DNA from: RH-chloro-G1 sp003670575
GTDB lineage: Bacteria > Chloroflexota > Dehalococcoidia > UBA2979
Direction: 5' to 3'
Assembly: GCA_947499615.1 (NCBI GenBank)
Contig: CANMOP010000001.1
Span: 1-64,000 of the forward strand
DNA length: 64,000 bases
Shown here: positions 8,186 to 17,368 of the stretch, in pieces
Layout of the letters: each line of letters opens with the position of its first letter
Position numbering within the stretch: the stretch's first letter is position 1
Translations under genes and position numbers: made by a program
Notes under the pieces: model-generated
What the model saw: only the letters and a program-made list of their open reading frames with translations
What the model was told of the DNA's origin: nothing
Databases searched by the model: none

Positions 8186-9136
8186 ATGCCACACACCCTG
8201 CTGCTGGCGGAGCCGCGCGGCTTCTGCGCTGGCGTAGTACGCGCCATCGATGTGCTGGATGCGGTGTTGGACCGGGAGCCGACGCCGATCTACGCCTTCC
8301 ACGAGATCGTGCACAACCGCCACGTGGTGGAGGGGTTCCGCGCGCGCGGCACCGTCTTCGTGGATCGCATCGACGAGGTGCCGGAGGGCGGCCGCATCGT
8401 GTTCAGCGCCCACGGCGTTGCGCCGGAAGTGGTGGAAGAGGCACGCCGACGCCGCCTGCGGGTCATCGACGCGACCTGTCCGCTGGTGACAAAGGTGCAC
8501 CTGGAAACACGCAAGGCAGCAAAGGACGGCTTCGACATCCTGCTGGTCGGACACCGCGGGCATGACGAGGTGGTCGGTACGCTGGGCGAGGCACCCGATC
8601 GCACGACGGTCGTCGATTCCGCCGATGAGGTGGTCGGACTGCCAGGACGGACGCGGCCCGTGTTCGTGGTGACTCAGACAACGCTGTCGCTGGACGACAC
8701 CGCGCAGGTGATCGACGCAATCCGTTCGCAATACCCCTCGGCGCAGGTGCGCAACGACATCTGCTACGCAACGACCAATCGCCAGCTCGCCGTGCGTGCG
8801 CTCGCGGAGCGCTCAGACCTGGTGCTGGTCGTTGGATCGAGCAACTCCAGCAACTCGGTACGACTGCGCGAGGTGGCGGCGAGCCTCGGCAAGCCGGCCT
8901 ACCGCGTCGATGGCATCGAGGAGATCGACCCCGCCTGGTACGAGGGTGTGGGCATCGTCGGCCTGACTGCGGGCGCCTCCGTGCCGGACGAGTTGTTGGA
9001 TCCCATCATCGATGACCTGCGGCGCCGTGGCGTCACACGAGTGGAACCGGTTGTCGTCGCAGAGGAGACGGTCGTCTTCCAGCCGCCGACGGGTATCGAC
9101 GGCGAGCCGCTCACGGACATCACTGCTCGGCGCTAA
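8186..9136 (+). CDS. ispH: 4-hydroxy-3-methylbut-2-enyl diphosphate reductase
   Basis: This is the last enzyme of the MEP isoprenoid pathway, a [4Fe-4S] protein that makes IPP and DMAPP from HMBPP. The 316-residue protein holds all three cluster cysteines in EPRGFCAGV, DATCPLVTKVH and NDICYATTNRQ, plus the conserved histidines HEIVHN and GHRGHDE, and the TQTTLS motif. GGAG precedes ATG 8186. Isoprenoids made here would feed the prenyl substrates of the geranylgeranyl-reductase-family protein at 60367. Confidence 0.96.
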   Translation: MPHTLLLAEPRGFCAGVVRAIDVLDAVLDREPTPIYAFHEIVHNRHVVEGFRARGTVFVDRIDEVPEGGRIVFSAHGVAPEVVEEARRRRLRVIDATCPLVTKVHLETRKAAKDGFDILLVGHRGHDEVVGTLGEAPDRTTVVDSADEVVGLPGRTRPVFVVTQTTLSLDDTAQVIDAIRSQYPSAQVRNDICYATTNRQLAVRALAERSDLVLVVGSSNSSNSVRLREVAASLGKPAYRVDGIEEIDPAWYEGVGIVGLTAGASVPDELLDPIIDDLRRRGVTRVEPVVVAEETVVFQPPTGIDGEPLTDITARR

Positions 9137-9143
9137 CTGCCCG

Positions 9144-9927
9144 CTAGCGAATCACATACCCGACGCCGCGCACTGTCGTGACCACGCACGGCGCGCCGAC
9201 GTGCCGCAGCTTGGAGCGCAGTCGCAAAACATGCGCCTCTACGAAGTTACGCGACCCAAACGTCTCGTACCCCCAGATCAGCGAGGAGATCACGTCCGAG
9301 GTCATCACCTCCCCACGGTGCTCCAGCAGCAGACGGATGAGGTCAAACTCTTTCGGCGTCGCGGTGACCAGGACGTCGCCCACGCGCATCTCGTGTGAGC
9401 GCATGTCGATCGTCAACTCGTCCGGACCATCGATGACATCGCAACCGGCGGCGGGACGCATGCGGCGCAGCACGCACGCGGCGCACGACCTCCTCCACGA
9501 CCACTGGCCGCACGATGTAGTCATCCGCACCCAGGTCAAACGCCAACAGCCGCTCCTGCAACGCAGTCTGCTCTGTCAGGAACACGATCGGAACGTCGCT
9601 CTGTTCGCGGATCTGGCGGCAGGTCTGCAGGCCGGAGATGCCAGGCAGGCACACCTCCAACAGCACCAGGTCGCACTGTTCGCGCGTCAGCACCGCCAGC
9701 GCCTGTTCCCCGCTGCGTACGCGCAGAACCGCATTGCCCTCCGTCGCGAGCGGCGCGGCGATCACCTCGTCGGTGTCGATCTCGTCATCCACAAGTAGGA
9801 GCCGCGGCGGATGGGTCGCGGAGCCGGGCGCGGCCGGCCAGCCGCGTACCTCGTCCGCCCAGCGGCGCTCGATACGAGGCTTCACGCCCGCGAACGTAGG
9901 CGGGATCAGAGCCAACCGACTAACCAT
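9144..9927 (-). pseudogene. OmpR-type response regulator, frameshifted, degenerate receiver
   Basis: Two overlapping frames together make one OmpR/PhoB-type regulator. The receiver (from ATG 9927) reads LLLVDDE, then VLLEVCLPG, then LGADDYIVRPV. The winged-helix output domain (GVGYVIR at its end) continues in another frame. The shift falls near 9470, where the receiver helix EEVVRRVRA should join VLRRMRPAAG. The receiver is itself abnormal: the phospho-acceptor Asp of the LLDxxLPG motif is Glu and the conserved Lys of the KP motif is Arg. No histidine kinase is adjacent. It is either a decaying gene, a programmed frameshift or a sequencing error. Confidence 0.75.
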
Positions 9928-10114
9928 CACGCTGCCCCATCCCACGATCTCGGTGCGGGCAGCGCGCCCGTACCACCACCGTCATGTCCACTCCATCGAG
10001 TGTGATGACCGCCAGTCGAGTGCCCGTGACGGCATCGTGCGAATGTCATGAGGAGTGCATCAAGACTCTGAGAGCGCCTCGCTGTCAGAGGAGCGCCAGG
10101 GGAGCGTGAGACCG

Positions 10115-11002
10115 TCAGCCCGCCCGGCCGACCTTGCACTCACGAGCGACGAGCACCACGTAGGCAGCCACGAGGGCCTGCGTGCGCGGCCCTGGGACCG
10201 CATTGCCTGCGGCATCCCACCACCCCTCGATGCTGGCGACCGGCCGAATGCCGACGATGCTGCTGGTGAGGAACACCTCGCTGGCACGAGCGATCATCGC
10301 GCGCGGGAGCGGCCGCTCTACCACGCGGACACCGAGGTTCGCCGCACATTCAAGCACCGCCTCGCGCGTAACGCCCGGAAGCGGCCCGCTGGCGAGCGTT
10401 GGGGTCAGCAGCGCATCGTCGACTACCGCGAACACGTTCGCGGTCGCAGCCTCCACGATGTCGCCGCCGCCGGCGCCCGAGCCGTCGTCCGCACCGCCGA
10501 GCAGGAGCGCGTCGTCAGCGCCGGCCGCGCGCGCCTCCGACAACGCCAGCAGCGACGCGAGGTAGTTCGTGGTCTTCGCGCTCGCCAGCGGTCGATGTGG
10601 GTCGGCACGCTGCGCGGAGAGGATAAGACGTGCCGGTGCGGGGTTCGGGGGTGGCGGCTCCGCGACGACCAGCACAGTGGGAGGTCCGGCCTGTGAGAGG
10701 TCAGGCCGGCCGATGCCCCGGCCTGCGCTCACCGTGAGTCGAATACGTGCTTCGACGAGCGCGTTCGCGTCCAGGGTTGCGGCGATCGCACGCTCCAACT
10801 CCCGGGGTGACGGCGCCGCGATCCCAAGCGCCGCGAGCCCACTCGCCAACCGCGCGAGGTGGCGGTCCAGTCGGAACACCACCCCGCCGAACGCGCGCAT
10901 GGTCTCGAAACAACCCGCGCCGTAGAGGAACCCCAGGTCATCGATGGAGACCGTGGCCGCCTCGCGCGGGCGAAGCGATCCATCCAGCCACACCTGCGTC
11001 AT
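10115..11002 (-). CDS. pabC: Aminodeoxychorismate lyase (class IV aminotransferase fold)
   Basis: The 295-residue PLP enzyme has the fold-type IV signature. The N-terminal DDLGFLYGAGCFETMR matches the BCAT/ADC-lyase start, the Schiff-base Lys lies in KTTNYLASL, and EAATANVFAV and FLTSSIVGIRPV form the cofactor phosphate-binding region. The KTTNYL context and the direct overlap with pabB favour 4-amino-4-deoxychorismate lyase, which releases pyruvate to make p-aminobenzoate for folate. Its ATG overlaps the pabB stop as ATGA. Confidence 0.88.
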   Translation of the reverse strand: MTQVWLDGSLRPREAATVSIDDLGFLYGAGCFETMRAFGGVVFRLDRHLARLASGLAALGIAAPSPRELERAIAATLDANALVEARIRLTVSAGRGIGRPDLSQAGPPTVLVVAEPPPPNPAPARLILSAQRADPHRPLASAKTTNYLASLLALSEARAAGADDALLLGGADDGSGAGGGDIVEAATANVFAVVDDALLTPTLASGPLPGVTREAVLECAANLGVRVVERPLPRAMIARASEVFLTSSIVGIRPVASIEGWWDAAGNAVPGPRTQALVAAYVVLVARECKVGRAG

Positions 11003-12564
11003 CCGTGCTCCGCCGGCGCGCCGACGATGCCCGCAGCATGCTGCGGAACCTCGACGTCGATTGGTTGCTCGTCCGGGAGCAGCACGCCCAGCGCACGCGC
11101 CATGCCGCGAGCCTTGTCCAGCGTCTCGCGGTACTCGGCGGCCGGGTCGGAGTCGGCGACAATTGCGCCACCGACGTGGAAGTGCGCCTCACGCCCAAGC
11201 GTGGCATCGCCAGATTCGTCACCCATGAGGATGATGGTACGAATCGCGACGTTGAGATCGATGCGGCCATGCGCGGAGAAGTACCCAATCGCGCCCGTGT
11301 ACGCCCCACGCACCGTCGGCTCCAACTCATCGATGATCTCCAGCGCGCGGATTTTCGGAGCGCCGGTGACGGAGCCACCGGGGAAGATCGCGCGCAAAGT
11401 CGCCTCCAGCCCGACATCCACGCGTCGACGTGCGGTGACCGTCGACGTGAGGTGATGCACCTGCGCAAACGACTCCAGCGCGGCGAACTCGGGGACGCGC
11501 ACGCTCCCGATCTGCGCAATGCGGCCCAGGTCGCTCCGCTCCAGATCCACGATCATCACATGCTCGGCGGCGTCCTTCGCACTCCGGCGCAGCATGGCGG
11601 CAAGCCTGGCGTCCTCCACCCCGCTCGCTCCTCGCGGGCGAGTGCCCTTGATCGGGCGCGTCTCCAGCGCATCCCCATCGACGAGGAGCAGGCGCTCCGG
11701 CGAGGACGACAGCAGCGTAACCTCGCCCGCATGCGGACCAACGTCAAGATACGCGGCGAACGGTGCGGGACTGACAGTGCGCAGCCGTCGATACAACTCG
11801 AACGGTCGCAGGCTCGTGCGCATGGAGAAGCGCTGCGAGAGGTTGACCTGGTAGATGTCGCCGGCAGCGATGTACTCCCGAGCGCGACTCACGGCTGCGA
11901 GGTATTCCGCACGTTCGAAGTTGGAACGCAGTGTGGTCGTCGCAGGCGACGGCGATTCTTCGAGGCGAGCGGACGGCGGCACGTCGAGGTGTTCCTGCAG
12001 GCGCGCGACCGCGGTTGCCGTGCCCACCAACCAACCGAGGTGCCGCACGCCGTCCCACACCAGCGCCGCGTCGTACCACGCCACAGACAGGTCAGGCGCG
12101 CCGACGTCATCACGAGTGGTGGCGGGCAACCGCTCCACGTGGCGCGCCAGCTCGAATCCCAGATAGCCGATCGCGCCGCACACAAACGGCAGCGCGTCAG
12201 CCTCGTCGGTGGCGGCCGCTTGCGACGGCGCACCGTCCCGCGCGGACCGCCGGGCGACCATCGGCTCAGCCTCGATGGCGGCAGCGAGGGCGGTGAGCGG
12301 GTCGCCTTCCCAGCGGTGGAACGTACCGTCGGCCTCCCACCGCTCGATGGCATGGCCGTGCGCCAGCAACCGCCATCGGGGCTCGCATGCCAGCACCGAC
12401 CAGCGTCCAACGCGCGCCATGGAGAGTGCTGAATCCAACCAGGCGAAGCCCGGCGCTTCACTGAGTCGCGCGGCTGCGGCCGGCAGATCGCCGGACCACG
12501 GCGTGACCGTCAATCCGAGGTACAGCTCGGGGGAAGGGGCAGACGGGTGCGGCGACTCGGACAT
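10999..12564 (-). CDS. pabB: Aminodeoxychorismate synthase component I
   Basis: The 521-residue chorismate-using enzyme carries the C-terminal chorismate-binding domain with DIYQVNLSQRF, ETRPIKGTRPRG, GSVTGAPKIRALEIIDELE and GAYTGAIGYF. The Lys in PIKGT is the PabB-type active-site lysine; anthranilate synthases have Ala there. An N-terminal TrpE/PabB domain precedes it. ATG 12564 gives a normal length. No PabA/TrpG glutaminase subunit is in the window, so the amidotransferase partner is elsewhere, or ammonia is used. Confidence 0.92.
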   Translation of the reverse strand: MSESPHPSAPSPELYLGLTVTPWSGDLPAAAARLSEAPGFAWLDSALSMARVGRWSVLACEPRWRLLAHGHAIERWEADGTFHRWEGDPLTALAAAIEAEPMVARRSARDGAPSQAAATDEADALPFVCGAIGYLGFELARHVERLPATTRDDVGAPDLSVAWYDAALVWDGVRHLGWLVGTATAVARLQEHLDVPPSARLEESPSPATTTLRSNFERAEYLAAVSRAREYIAAGDIYQVNLSQRFSMRTSLRPFELYRRLRTVSPAPFAAYLDVGPHAGEVTLLSSSPERLLLVDGDALETRPIKGTRPRGASGVEDARLAAMLRRSAKDAAEHVMIVDLERSDLGRIAQIGSVRVPEFAALESFAQVHHLTSTVTARRRVDVGLEATLRAIFPGGSVTGAPKIRALEIIDELEPTVRGAYTGAIGYFSAHGRIDLNVAIRTIILMGDESGDATLGREAHFHVGGAIVADSDPAAEYRETLDKARGMARALGVLLPDEQPIDVEVPQHAAGIVGAPAEHG

Positions 12565-12659
12565 TGCGCCAATTGTACGTCCCCAGATCGCGAGGGAGCC
12601 GCGCGCGATCGATAACGCCGGTATGCTGCCCGCATCCCGCCTACCGATCCGAGGTGTCC

Positions 12660-13055
12660 ATGAGCCGTCCAGTCTTGCGAGCCTGGGCCAAGGCAGCGAT
12701 CGCGCTGACCGTGGCGGCGATCCTGCTGCTGACGCTGACGCCAGCCGGCACCAGCGAGCACGGCTGCGCGCTGGGACTGCCCTGTGCGCTGGGGCACCTC
12801 GGTTCATTTGCGGTTCTGGGCGCATCGCTGGGCGTGTGGTTCGCAACCAGCGATGCGGCACGACGTTCGCCTCGGCGTGTGCTGTTCGCGATCGTGTTCG
12901 CGGTCTGGCTCTTCGCTGCGCTGGACGAGATGGCCCAGCGCTACGTGGGACGTGACCCAAGCGCGGAAGACTGGGCAGTCGACATGGTCGGTCTGGTCAT
13001 CGGACTGCTCGGCAGCGGGCCAGCGCTGCGACTCCTGTTCTCGCGCAGCCGTTAA
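12660..13055 (+). CDS. VanZ-like family membrane protein
   Basis: A 131-residue protein with four predicted membrane helices. It carries VanZ-type conserved positions: His-x2-Ser-Phe in LGHLGSFAVLG, Asp-Glu in ALDEMAQRYVGRD, and a second Asp in DWAVDMVG. The family is associated with glycopeptide or lipid-related envelope functions, but biochemical activity is unknown. The ATG at 12660 follows a short leader. Rex follows on the same strand. Confidence 0.75.
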   Translation: MSRPVLRAWAKAAIALTVAAILLLTLTPAGTSEHGCALGLPCALGHLGSFAVLGASLGVWFATSDAARRSPRRVLFAIVFAVWLFAALDEMAQRYVGRDPSAEDWAVDMVGLVIGLLGSGPALRLLFSRSR

Positions 13056-13098
13056 GCCTCGAGGGGCTTCTTGGCAGCCGCCTGCACTGGGAATATGA

Positions 13099-13116
13099 TT
13101 GTGTGCATATTCGCAA
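13099..13116 (+). promoter_or_regulatory. Rex operator (ROP) upstream of rex
   Basis: TTGTGTGCATATTCGCAA matches the Rex consensus TTGTGAAnnnnTTCACAA at 11 of the 14 defined positions. It lies about 45 bases before the probable rex start, as expected for NADH-responsive autoregulation. The GTG at 13103 lies inside this site, which argues against it as the rex start. Confidence 0.65.
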
Positions 13117-13159
13117 ACTAGCGATCGGGCCCTCCCCGGCACCGTCTGGCGGCGTGATC

Positions 13160-13861
13160 GTGCCTCTTGAGATTCCCGAAGTCGTGATCGATCGCCTGCC
13201 CACCTACTACCGGCTGCTCAGCCGGTTACAGGAGGAGGGGTCAACTGTCGTCTCCTCGCAGGAGCTCGGACAGGCGCTCAACGTGACTCCTGCGCAAATC
13301 CGCAAGGACCTCTCGTACTTCGGGCGCTTCGGCAAACAGGGTCGAGGCTACTCGGTCGAACGCCTCACGGAGGAGCTGCGACTGATCCTGGGCCTCACCC
13401 GTCGATGGCGGATGGTGCTCGTCGGTGCCGGCCACTTGGGCCGCGCGATCGCGTCATACCGCGGTTTCGAGCCGCAGGGCTTCGATATCGTGGCAGCGTA
13501 TGACATCTACCCGGACGAGAGCGGCGAGCTCCTGGGCATCCCGGTTCGCGATGTCGCGAACCTCGAGGCGGATCTGGCGGCCGATCCGGTGGATATCGGC
13601 ATCGTCGCGGTTCCCGCCGGACAGGCACAGGCCGTCGTCGATCGATTGGTGCGCGTCGGCGTGAGTGCGATCCTCAACTACGCACCGATCGCCGCACAGG
13701 TGCCGCCACACATTGAGGTGCGGCAGATCGATCCGGTGCTCGCGTTACAGGGAATGACATACCACCTGCAGCATCGGGCGCTGTCCGCGACGGCACCAAC
13801 TGCAACAACTGCACCAACTGCACCGGTCGCAACGCCCGCACCCGCACCGGTCACGCCGTAG
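13160..13861 (+). CDS. rex: Redox-sensing transcriptional repressor Rex
   Basis: NAD(H)-sensing repressor. The N-terminal winged helix has the family pattern RLPTYYRLL, then VTPAQIRKDLSYFGRFGKQGRGY. The C-terminal Rossmann domain has VGAGHLGRAI for dinucleotide binding and the swapped C-terminal helix. GTG 13160 (or 13154) gives the normal Rex N-terminus; an open frame from GTG 13103 would include the operator. The protein ends in an unusual tail of about 25 Thr/Ala/Pro residues. Rex represses fermentative or respiratory genes until NADH rises. Confidence 0.93.
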   Translation: MPLEIPEVVIDRLPTYYRLLSRLQEEGSTVVSSQELGQALNVTPAQIRKDLSYFGRFGKQGRGYSVERLTEELRLILGLTRRWRMVLVGAGHLGRAIASYRGFEPQGFDIVAAYDIYPDESGELLGIPVRDVANLEADLAADPVDIGIVAVPAGQAQAVVDRLVRVGVSAILNYAPIAAQVPPHIEVRQIDPVLALQGMTYHLQHRALSATAPTATTAPTAPVATPAPAPVTP

Positions 13862-13878
13862 CCGCCCGTCGGCGCGAG

Positions 13879-14916
13879 CTACCGACCGATCTCGCTGATC
13901 AGCGATTCCTCTTCCGTCGGCAGGCTCCGCGCGATCACTTCGAGGTAATCGAGCGCCGCCCCTGCACCTCTCGCGACGCAACGCGTCGGATCTTCCGCGA
14001 CGTGCACGGGCACGCCGGTCTCGTGCACCAGCAACTGGTCGAGGTGCCGCAGCAGCGCCCCGCCGCCGGTGAGCACGATCCCGCGATCGATCACGTCCGA
14101 GACGAGTTCCGGCGGAGTACGCTCCAGGACGCCTCGTGCGGTCTGGACGATGGCGCCCAGGTGCTCCTGGATCACGCCAGAGACCTCCGATGAGCGGATG
14201 ACGATGGTGCGAGGAAGTCCGGTGATCAGGTCTCGACCGCGCACGCCTGTCGACTCTTCCGGCTCGATCGGCAGGGCAGAGCCGATCGCGATCTTCACTT
14301 CCTCAGCGCTGCGCTCGCCGATCACGAGGTTGTGGCGTCGACGGACGTAGTCGACGATCGCCTCGTTCAGCCGGTCACCGGCCACACGCACCGACTGGCT
14401 GGCGACAATGCCATACATCGAGATCACGGCCGCCTCGGTGCGCCCGCCGCCAACATCCAACACCATGTGCCCGCGCGGTGACCCGACCGGTATGCCCGCA
14501 CCAATCGCCGCGGCCAACGGCTCCGGGATGAGATGCGCCGGACGACGTGCACCCGCGGCCTCCGCAGCATCACGCACTGCGCGCTGCTCCACGCCGGTGA
14601 CGCCGACGGGGACGGAGACCATCACCTCCGGACGGATCAGCCGGATGCGGCCCATCGCCCGACCGATCAAGTAACGCAGTAAGGCCTCGGTGATCAGGTA
14701 GTCGGCGATCACACCCTCTCGCATCGGGCGGATGACCTGGATCGTTCCGGGGTGGCGGCCGAGCATCGCGTGCGCTTCGGCGCCGACGGCCACGACGATG
14801 TTGTCGCGCTCCGCGATCGCAACGACGGCCGGCTCGTCGAGCACGATCCCCTTGCCCTGCTCGTAGACAAGGACGTTCGCGGTGCCAAGGTCGATGCCGA
14901 ACCGCCGAGTGAGCAG
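13879..14916 (-). CDS. mreB: Rod-shape actin MreB, probable CTG start
   Basis: Bacterial actin that organises cell-wall synthesis. The 345-residue protein begins LTRRFGIDLGTANVLVY, the phosphate-1 loop of the actin fold, continues with VLDVGGGRTEAAVIS (phosphate-2) and EPLAAAIGAG, and ends with GIVLTGGGALLRHLD (adenosine loop). The first ATP-binding loop is encoded upstream of any in-frame ATG, GTG or TTG. The only fitting initiator is CTG 14916, with a GGGA tract 7 bases upstream; starting at GTG 14844 would remove the essential first loop. It is transcribed after murA. Its end faces rex, 17 bases away. Confidence 0.88.
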   Translation of the reverse strand: MLTRRFGIDLGTANVLVYEQGKGIVLDEPAVVAIAERDNIVVAVGAEAHAMLGRHPGTIQVIRPMREGVIADYLITEALLRYLIGRAMGRIRLIRPEVMVSVPVGVTGVEQRAVRDAAEAAGARRPAHLIPEPLAAAIGAGIPVGSPRGHMVLDVGGGRTEAAVISMYGIVASQSVRVAGDRLNEAIVDYVRRRHNLVIGERSAEEVKIAIGSALPIEPEESTGVRGRDLITGLPRTIVIRSSEVSGVIQEHLGAIVQTARGVLERTPPELVSDVIDRGIVLTGGGALLRHLDQLLVHETGVPVHVAEDPTRCVARGAGAALDYLEVIARSLPTEEESLISEIGR

Positions 14917-15090
14917 CGCGCTGTCCCGTCTCGCTGCCCTCGCGTGCCTCGTCGGCCGAGCGCAGGGCTGTGGATAACTCGTCGCCGAGTCCGAGGTCGC
15001 GCTACCTTATCGCCTCCCGCCCCGCATGGCGAGAGGTCGACGGGGCGTCGAAGGGGTTCGACAGAGGGAAAGAAGACACAGACCGCGCGC

Positions 15091-16389
15091 TTACCGCCTG
15101 GACACATCCGCCCCGAGCGCGCGCAGCCGCACGTCGAGGTCCGCGTAGCCTCGGTCGATGTGGGTGATGTCGCGGATCGTGGTCTCGCCATCGGCGCAGA
15201 GCGCGGCGAGCACAACGGCGGCACCCGCCCGCACATCGTGCGCACGCACCGGCGTGCCGATGAGCGCGGTGGGCCCCTCGATCATCACGGACTGGCCGCC
15301 GGTGGTCATGCGCGCACCCATGAAGCGCAGCTCGCTGACGTAGTTCATGCGGTTGTCGTACACGCGCTCGTGGATGATGGAGACACCGTGCGCCTGCGTC
15401 AGCGCGGCCGCCATCGGCGCGTGCAGGTCGGTGGCGAAGCCGGGGTACGGCACGGCCTGCAGCTGCACCGCATCGAAGCGCCCGCCACGGCGCACGCGGA
15501 TGCCGACGTCGACACGGCCTGACGAGGCCTGCGCGGGCAGCGTGAACGGCTCCACGAGCACGTTCGCCTCGCGCAGCTTGGCGACAAGCGAGTCGAGGTG
15601 ATCCGGTACCGCGCCCACCACCTCGATGTCGCCATCGGTAGCGACGCCCGCCAGCAGGTAGGTCCCTGCCTCGATGCGGTCCGGGATGATCGTGAAGTCC
15701 GCGCCGTGCAGGCTCGTGACACCCTCGATGCGCACGGTGTTGTTGCCGCCGCCCTCGATGCGCGCGCCCATCGCGTTGAGCAGGTCGCACGCCATCGCCA
15801 CCTCCGGCTCCGCGGCGGCGTTGACGATGGTGGTCATTCCCTCCGCGAGCACCGCGGCGAAGATCACGTTTACGGTGCCGAGCACGCTGGGGTAGTCGAA
15901 GAAGATGCGCGCACCACGCAACTTGGACGCGCGCGCGACGTACTCCGGACCCTCGCGCTGCACCACCGCACCGAGCGCGCGAAAACCTGCGAAGTGCACG
16001 TCCAGCGGTCGCGAGCCGATGACGTCGCCGCCGGGTGGCGCGCACGCAGCCTCGCCAAGTCGGCCGAGCAGCGGCCCCATCACGAGGAAGGAAGCACGCA
16101 GTGAGGCGGCGCGCTCCGGGTCGGCGGCGGTCTTCTCGCCGATGTGCGCCTCGACACGCATGATCTCGCCATCCACCTCGACACTCGCGCCGAGGTCGCG
16201 CAGCAGTTCGGCCATCTCGCCGATGTCGGCGATCGCGGGGACGTTGCGCAGCGTCATCGGCTCCGCGGTCAGCAGCGTGGCAGCGACGGCATAGAGCGCG
16301 GCGTTCTTGGAGCCGGAGACGGCGATGCGACCGCGCAGCGGGTGCCCGCCGCGGATGATCAGGCGCTCGGTGGCGGCTGTCGTGGTCAC
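15091..16389 (-). CDS. murA: UDP-N-acetylglucosamine 1-carboxyvinyltransferase
   Basis: This is the first committed enzyme of peptidoglycan synthesis, transferring enolpyruvate from PEP to UDP-GlcNAc. The 432-residue protein contains GSKNAALYAVAA at the N-terminus and the active-site loop APPGGDVIGSRPLDVH, in which Asp122 occupies the position of the catalytic Cys (Cys115 of E. coli). A Cys-to-Asp change here is the known natural cause of fosfomycin resistance in mycobacteria and chlamydiae. GTG 16389 gives the usual N-terminus. murA precedes mreB on the same strand, so envelope functions are clustered. Confidence 0.95.
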   Translation of the reverse strand: MTTTAATERLIIRGGHPLRGRIAVSGSKNAALYAVAATLLTAEPMTLRNVPAIADIGEMAELLRDLGASVEVDGEIMRVEAHIGEKTAADPERAASLRASFLVMGPLLGRLGEAACAPPGGDVIGSRPLDVHFAGFRALGAVVQREGPEYVARASKLRGARIFFDYPSVLGTVNVIFAAVLAEGMTTIVNAAAEPEVAMACDLLNAMGARIEGGGNNTVRIEGVTSLHGADFTIIPDRIEAGTYLLAGVATDGDIEVVGAVPDHLDSLVAKLREANVLVEPFTLPAQASSGRVDVGIRVRRGGRFDAVQLQAVPYPGFATDLHAPMAAALTQAHGVSIIHERVYDNRMNYVSELRFMGARMTTGGQSVMIEGPTALIGTPVRAHDVRAGAAVVLAALCADGETTIRDITHIDRGYADLDVRLRALGADVSRR

Positions 16390-16537
16390 GAAGTGAGCAT
16401 AGCGCCGTCGAGGTTTCACGGCACGTCCCACCCGCCTCGACACCTACGCCCGACGCGTCCGCCGCCTACGCCCATGCACCCAACCGCCGAGTGTACGCAC
16501 CCCGCCACGCCCCCGAGGACCGGCCTGGGCCGGCGGT

Positions 16538-17296
16538 CTACTGGCCATCGATGATGTCGATGCTCTTGATGCGGTCGCCCGGAGGGAGCGTGCCGCCTCG
16601 ACTCGGGTCGCGCGGGGTGATCGCCTGCACCACGTTCATGCCGCTGGTGACGCGCCCGAAGGCGGCGAAGTTCGCCTCCAGCCCGGGTTGCGGCGTCAGC
16701 GTGATGAAGAACTGCGAGCCGCTGACGCCGGCCGGCGAGGAAGCCATGGAGAGCACGCCGGTGTCCAGTTTCACGCTGTTGCGCTCCTGCGGGAGCATGT
16801 AGCCGGGGCCGTTGACCTCATTGAACGGGTCGCCGCCCTGGGCCACGAAGCCGGGAATGACGCGGTGGAACGTGAGCCCGTTGTAGAAGCCGAGCCGCGA
16901 CAGGAAGACGAAGTTGTTGACGTAGCCGGGGGCGGCGTCCGCCAGCAGCTGCACGGTGAAGTCGCCCTTCTCCATGTGGAAGACCGCCGAGTACGCACGC
17001 TTCGGGTCGATGGTCATGCCCGGCGCGCCGGTGAAGCGGCGGAACACCCCGTCCGGCGATGGTGTGCCAACCGCGCGGATGCCCTGCCCGGGGCTCAGCG
17101 CAGCGGGCGGCGTGGCTGCCGCAGGCGTCGAGGCCTTCGCAGCAGCAGTCGGCGTCGGCGTGGCCGTGCCGCCCATCGCCCCGCACCCGCTCGCGAGCAG
17201 CAGTGCCGCAGCGGCGAGTCCGGCAAGCACGGCGCGCACCCCTCGATGTGGCGCAGCGCCTCGGCGGGTCGGAGTGGCGAGGGTGGTTGTGCTCAT
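16538..17296 (-). CDS. Cyclophilin-type peptidyl-prolyl isomerase lipoprotein
   Basis: A 252-residue secreted lipoprotein with a signal peptide ending in LLASGCG, a Thr/Ala/Pro-rich linker (about residues 45-70) and a cyclophilin domain from about residue 95. The domain has TFHRVIPGFVAQGGDP and SGSQFFITLTPQPGLE, containing the catalytic Arg and the Gln-Phe-Phe segment. It should catalyse proline isomerisation outside the membrane, helping exported proteins fold. The start is ATG 17296. Confidence 0.9.
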   Translation of the reverse strand: MSTTTLATPTRRGAAPHRGVRAVLAGLAAAALLLASGCGAMGGTATPTPTAAAKASTPAAATPPAALSPGQGIRAVGTPSPDGVFRRFTGAPGMTIDPKRAYSAVFHMEKGDFTVQLLADAAPGYVNNFVFLSRLGFYNGLTFHRVIPGFVAQGGDPFNEVNGPGYMLPQERNSVKLDTGVLSMASSPAGVSGSQFFITLTPQPGLEANFAAFGRVTSGMNVVQAITPRDPSRGGTLPPGDRIKSIDIIDGQ

Positions 17297-17368
17297 GCGT
17301 CGAGGATAGCGGCTACGCGGGTGGCGAGCGACGAGAGGGGGACGGGGGCTAACCGACTGACGGCAGCG

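Noticed and set aside
10074..10096. Possible terminator hairpin after pabC
   Set aside because: Stem needs a two-base bulge and has no T-run; too weak to list.
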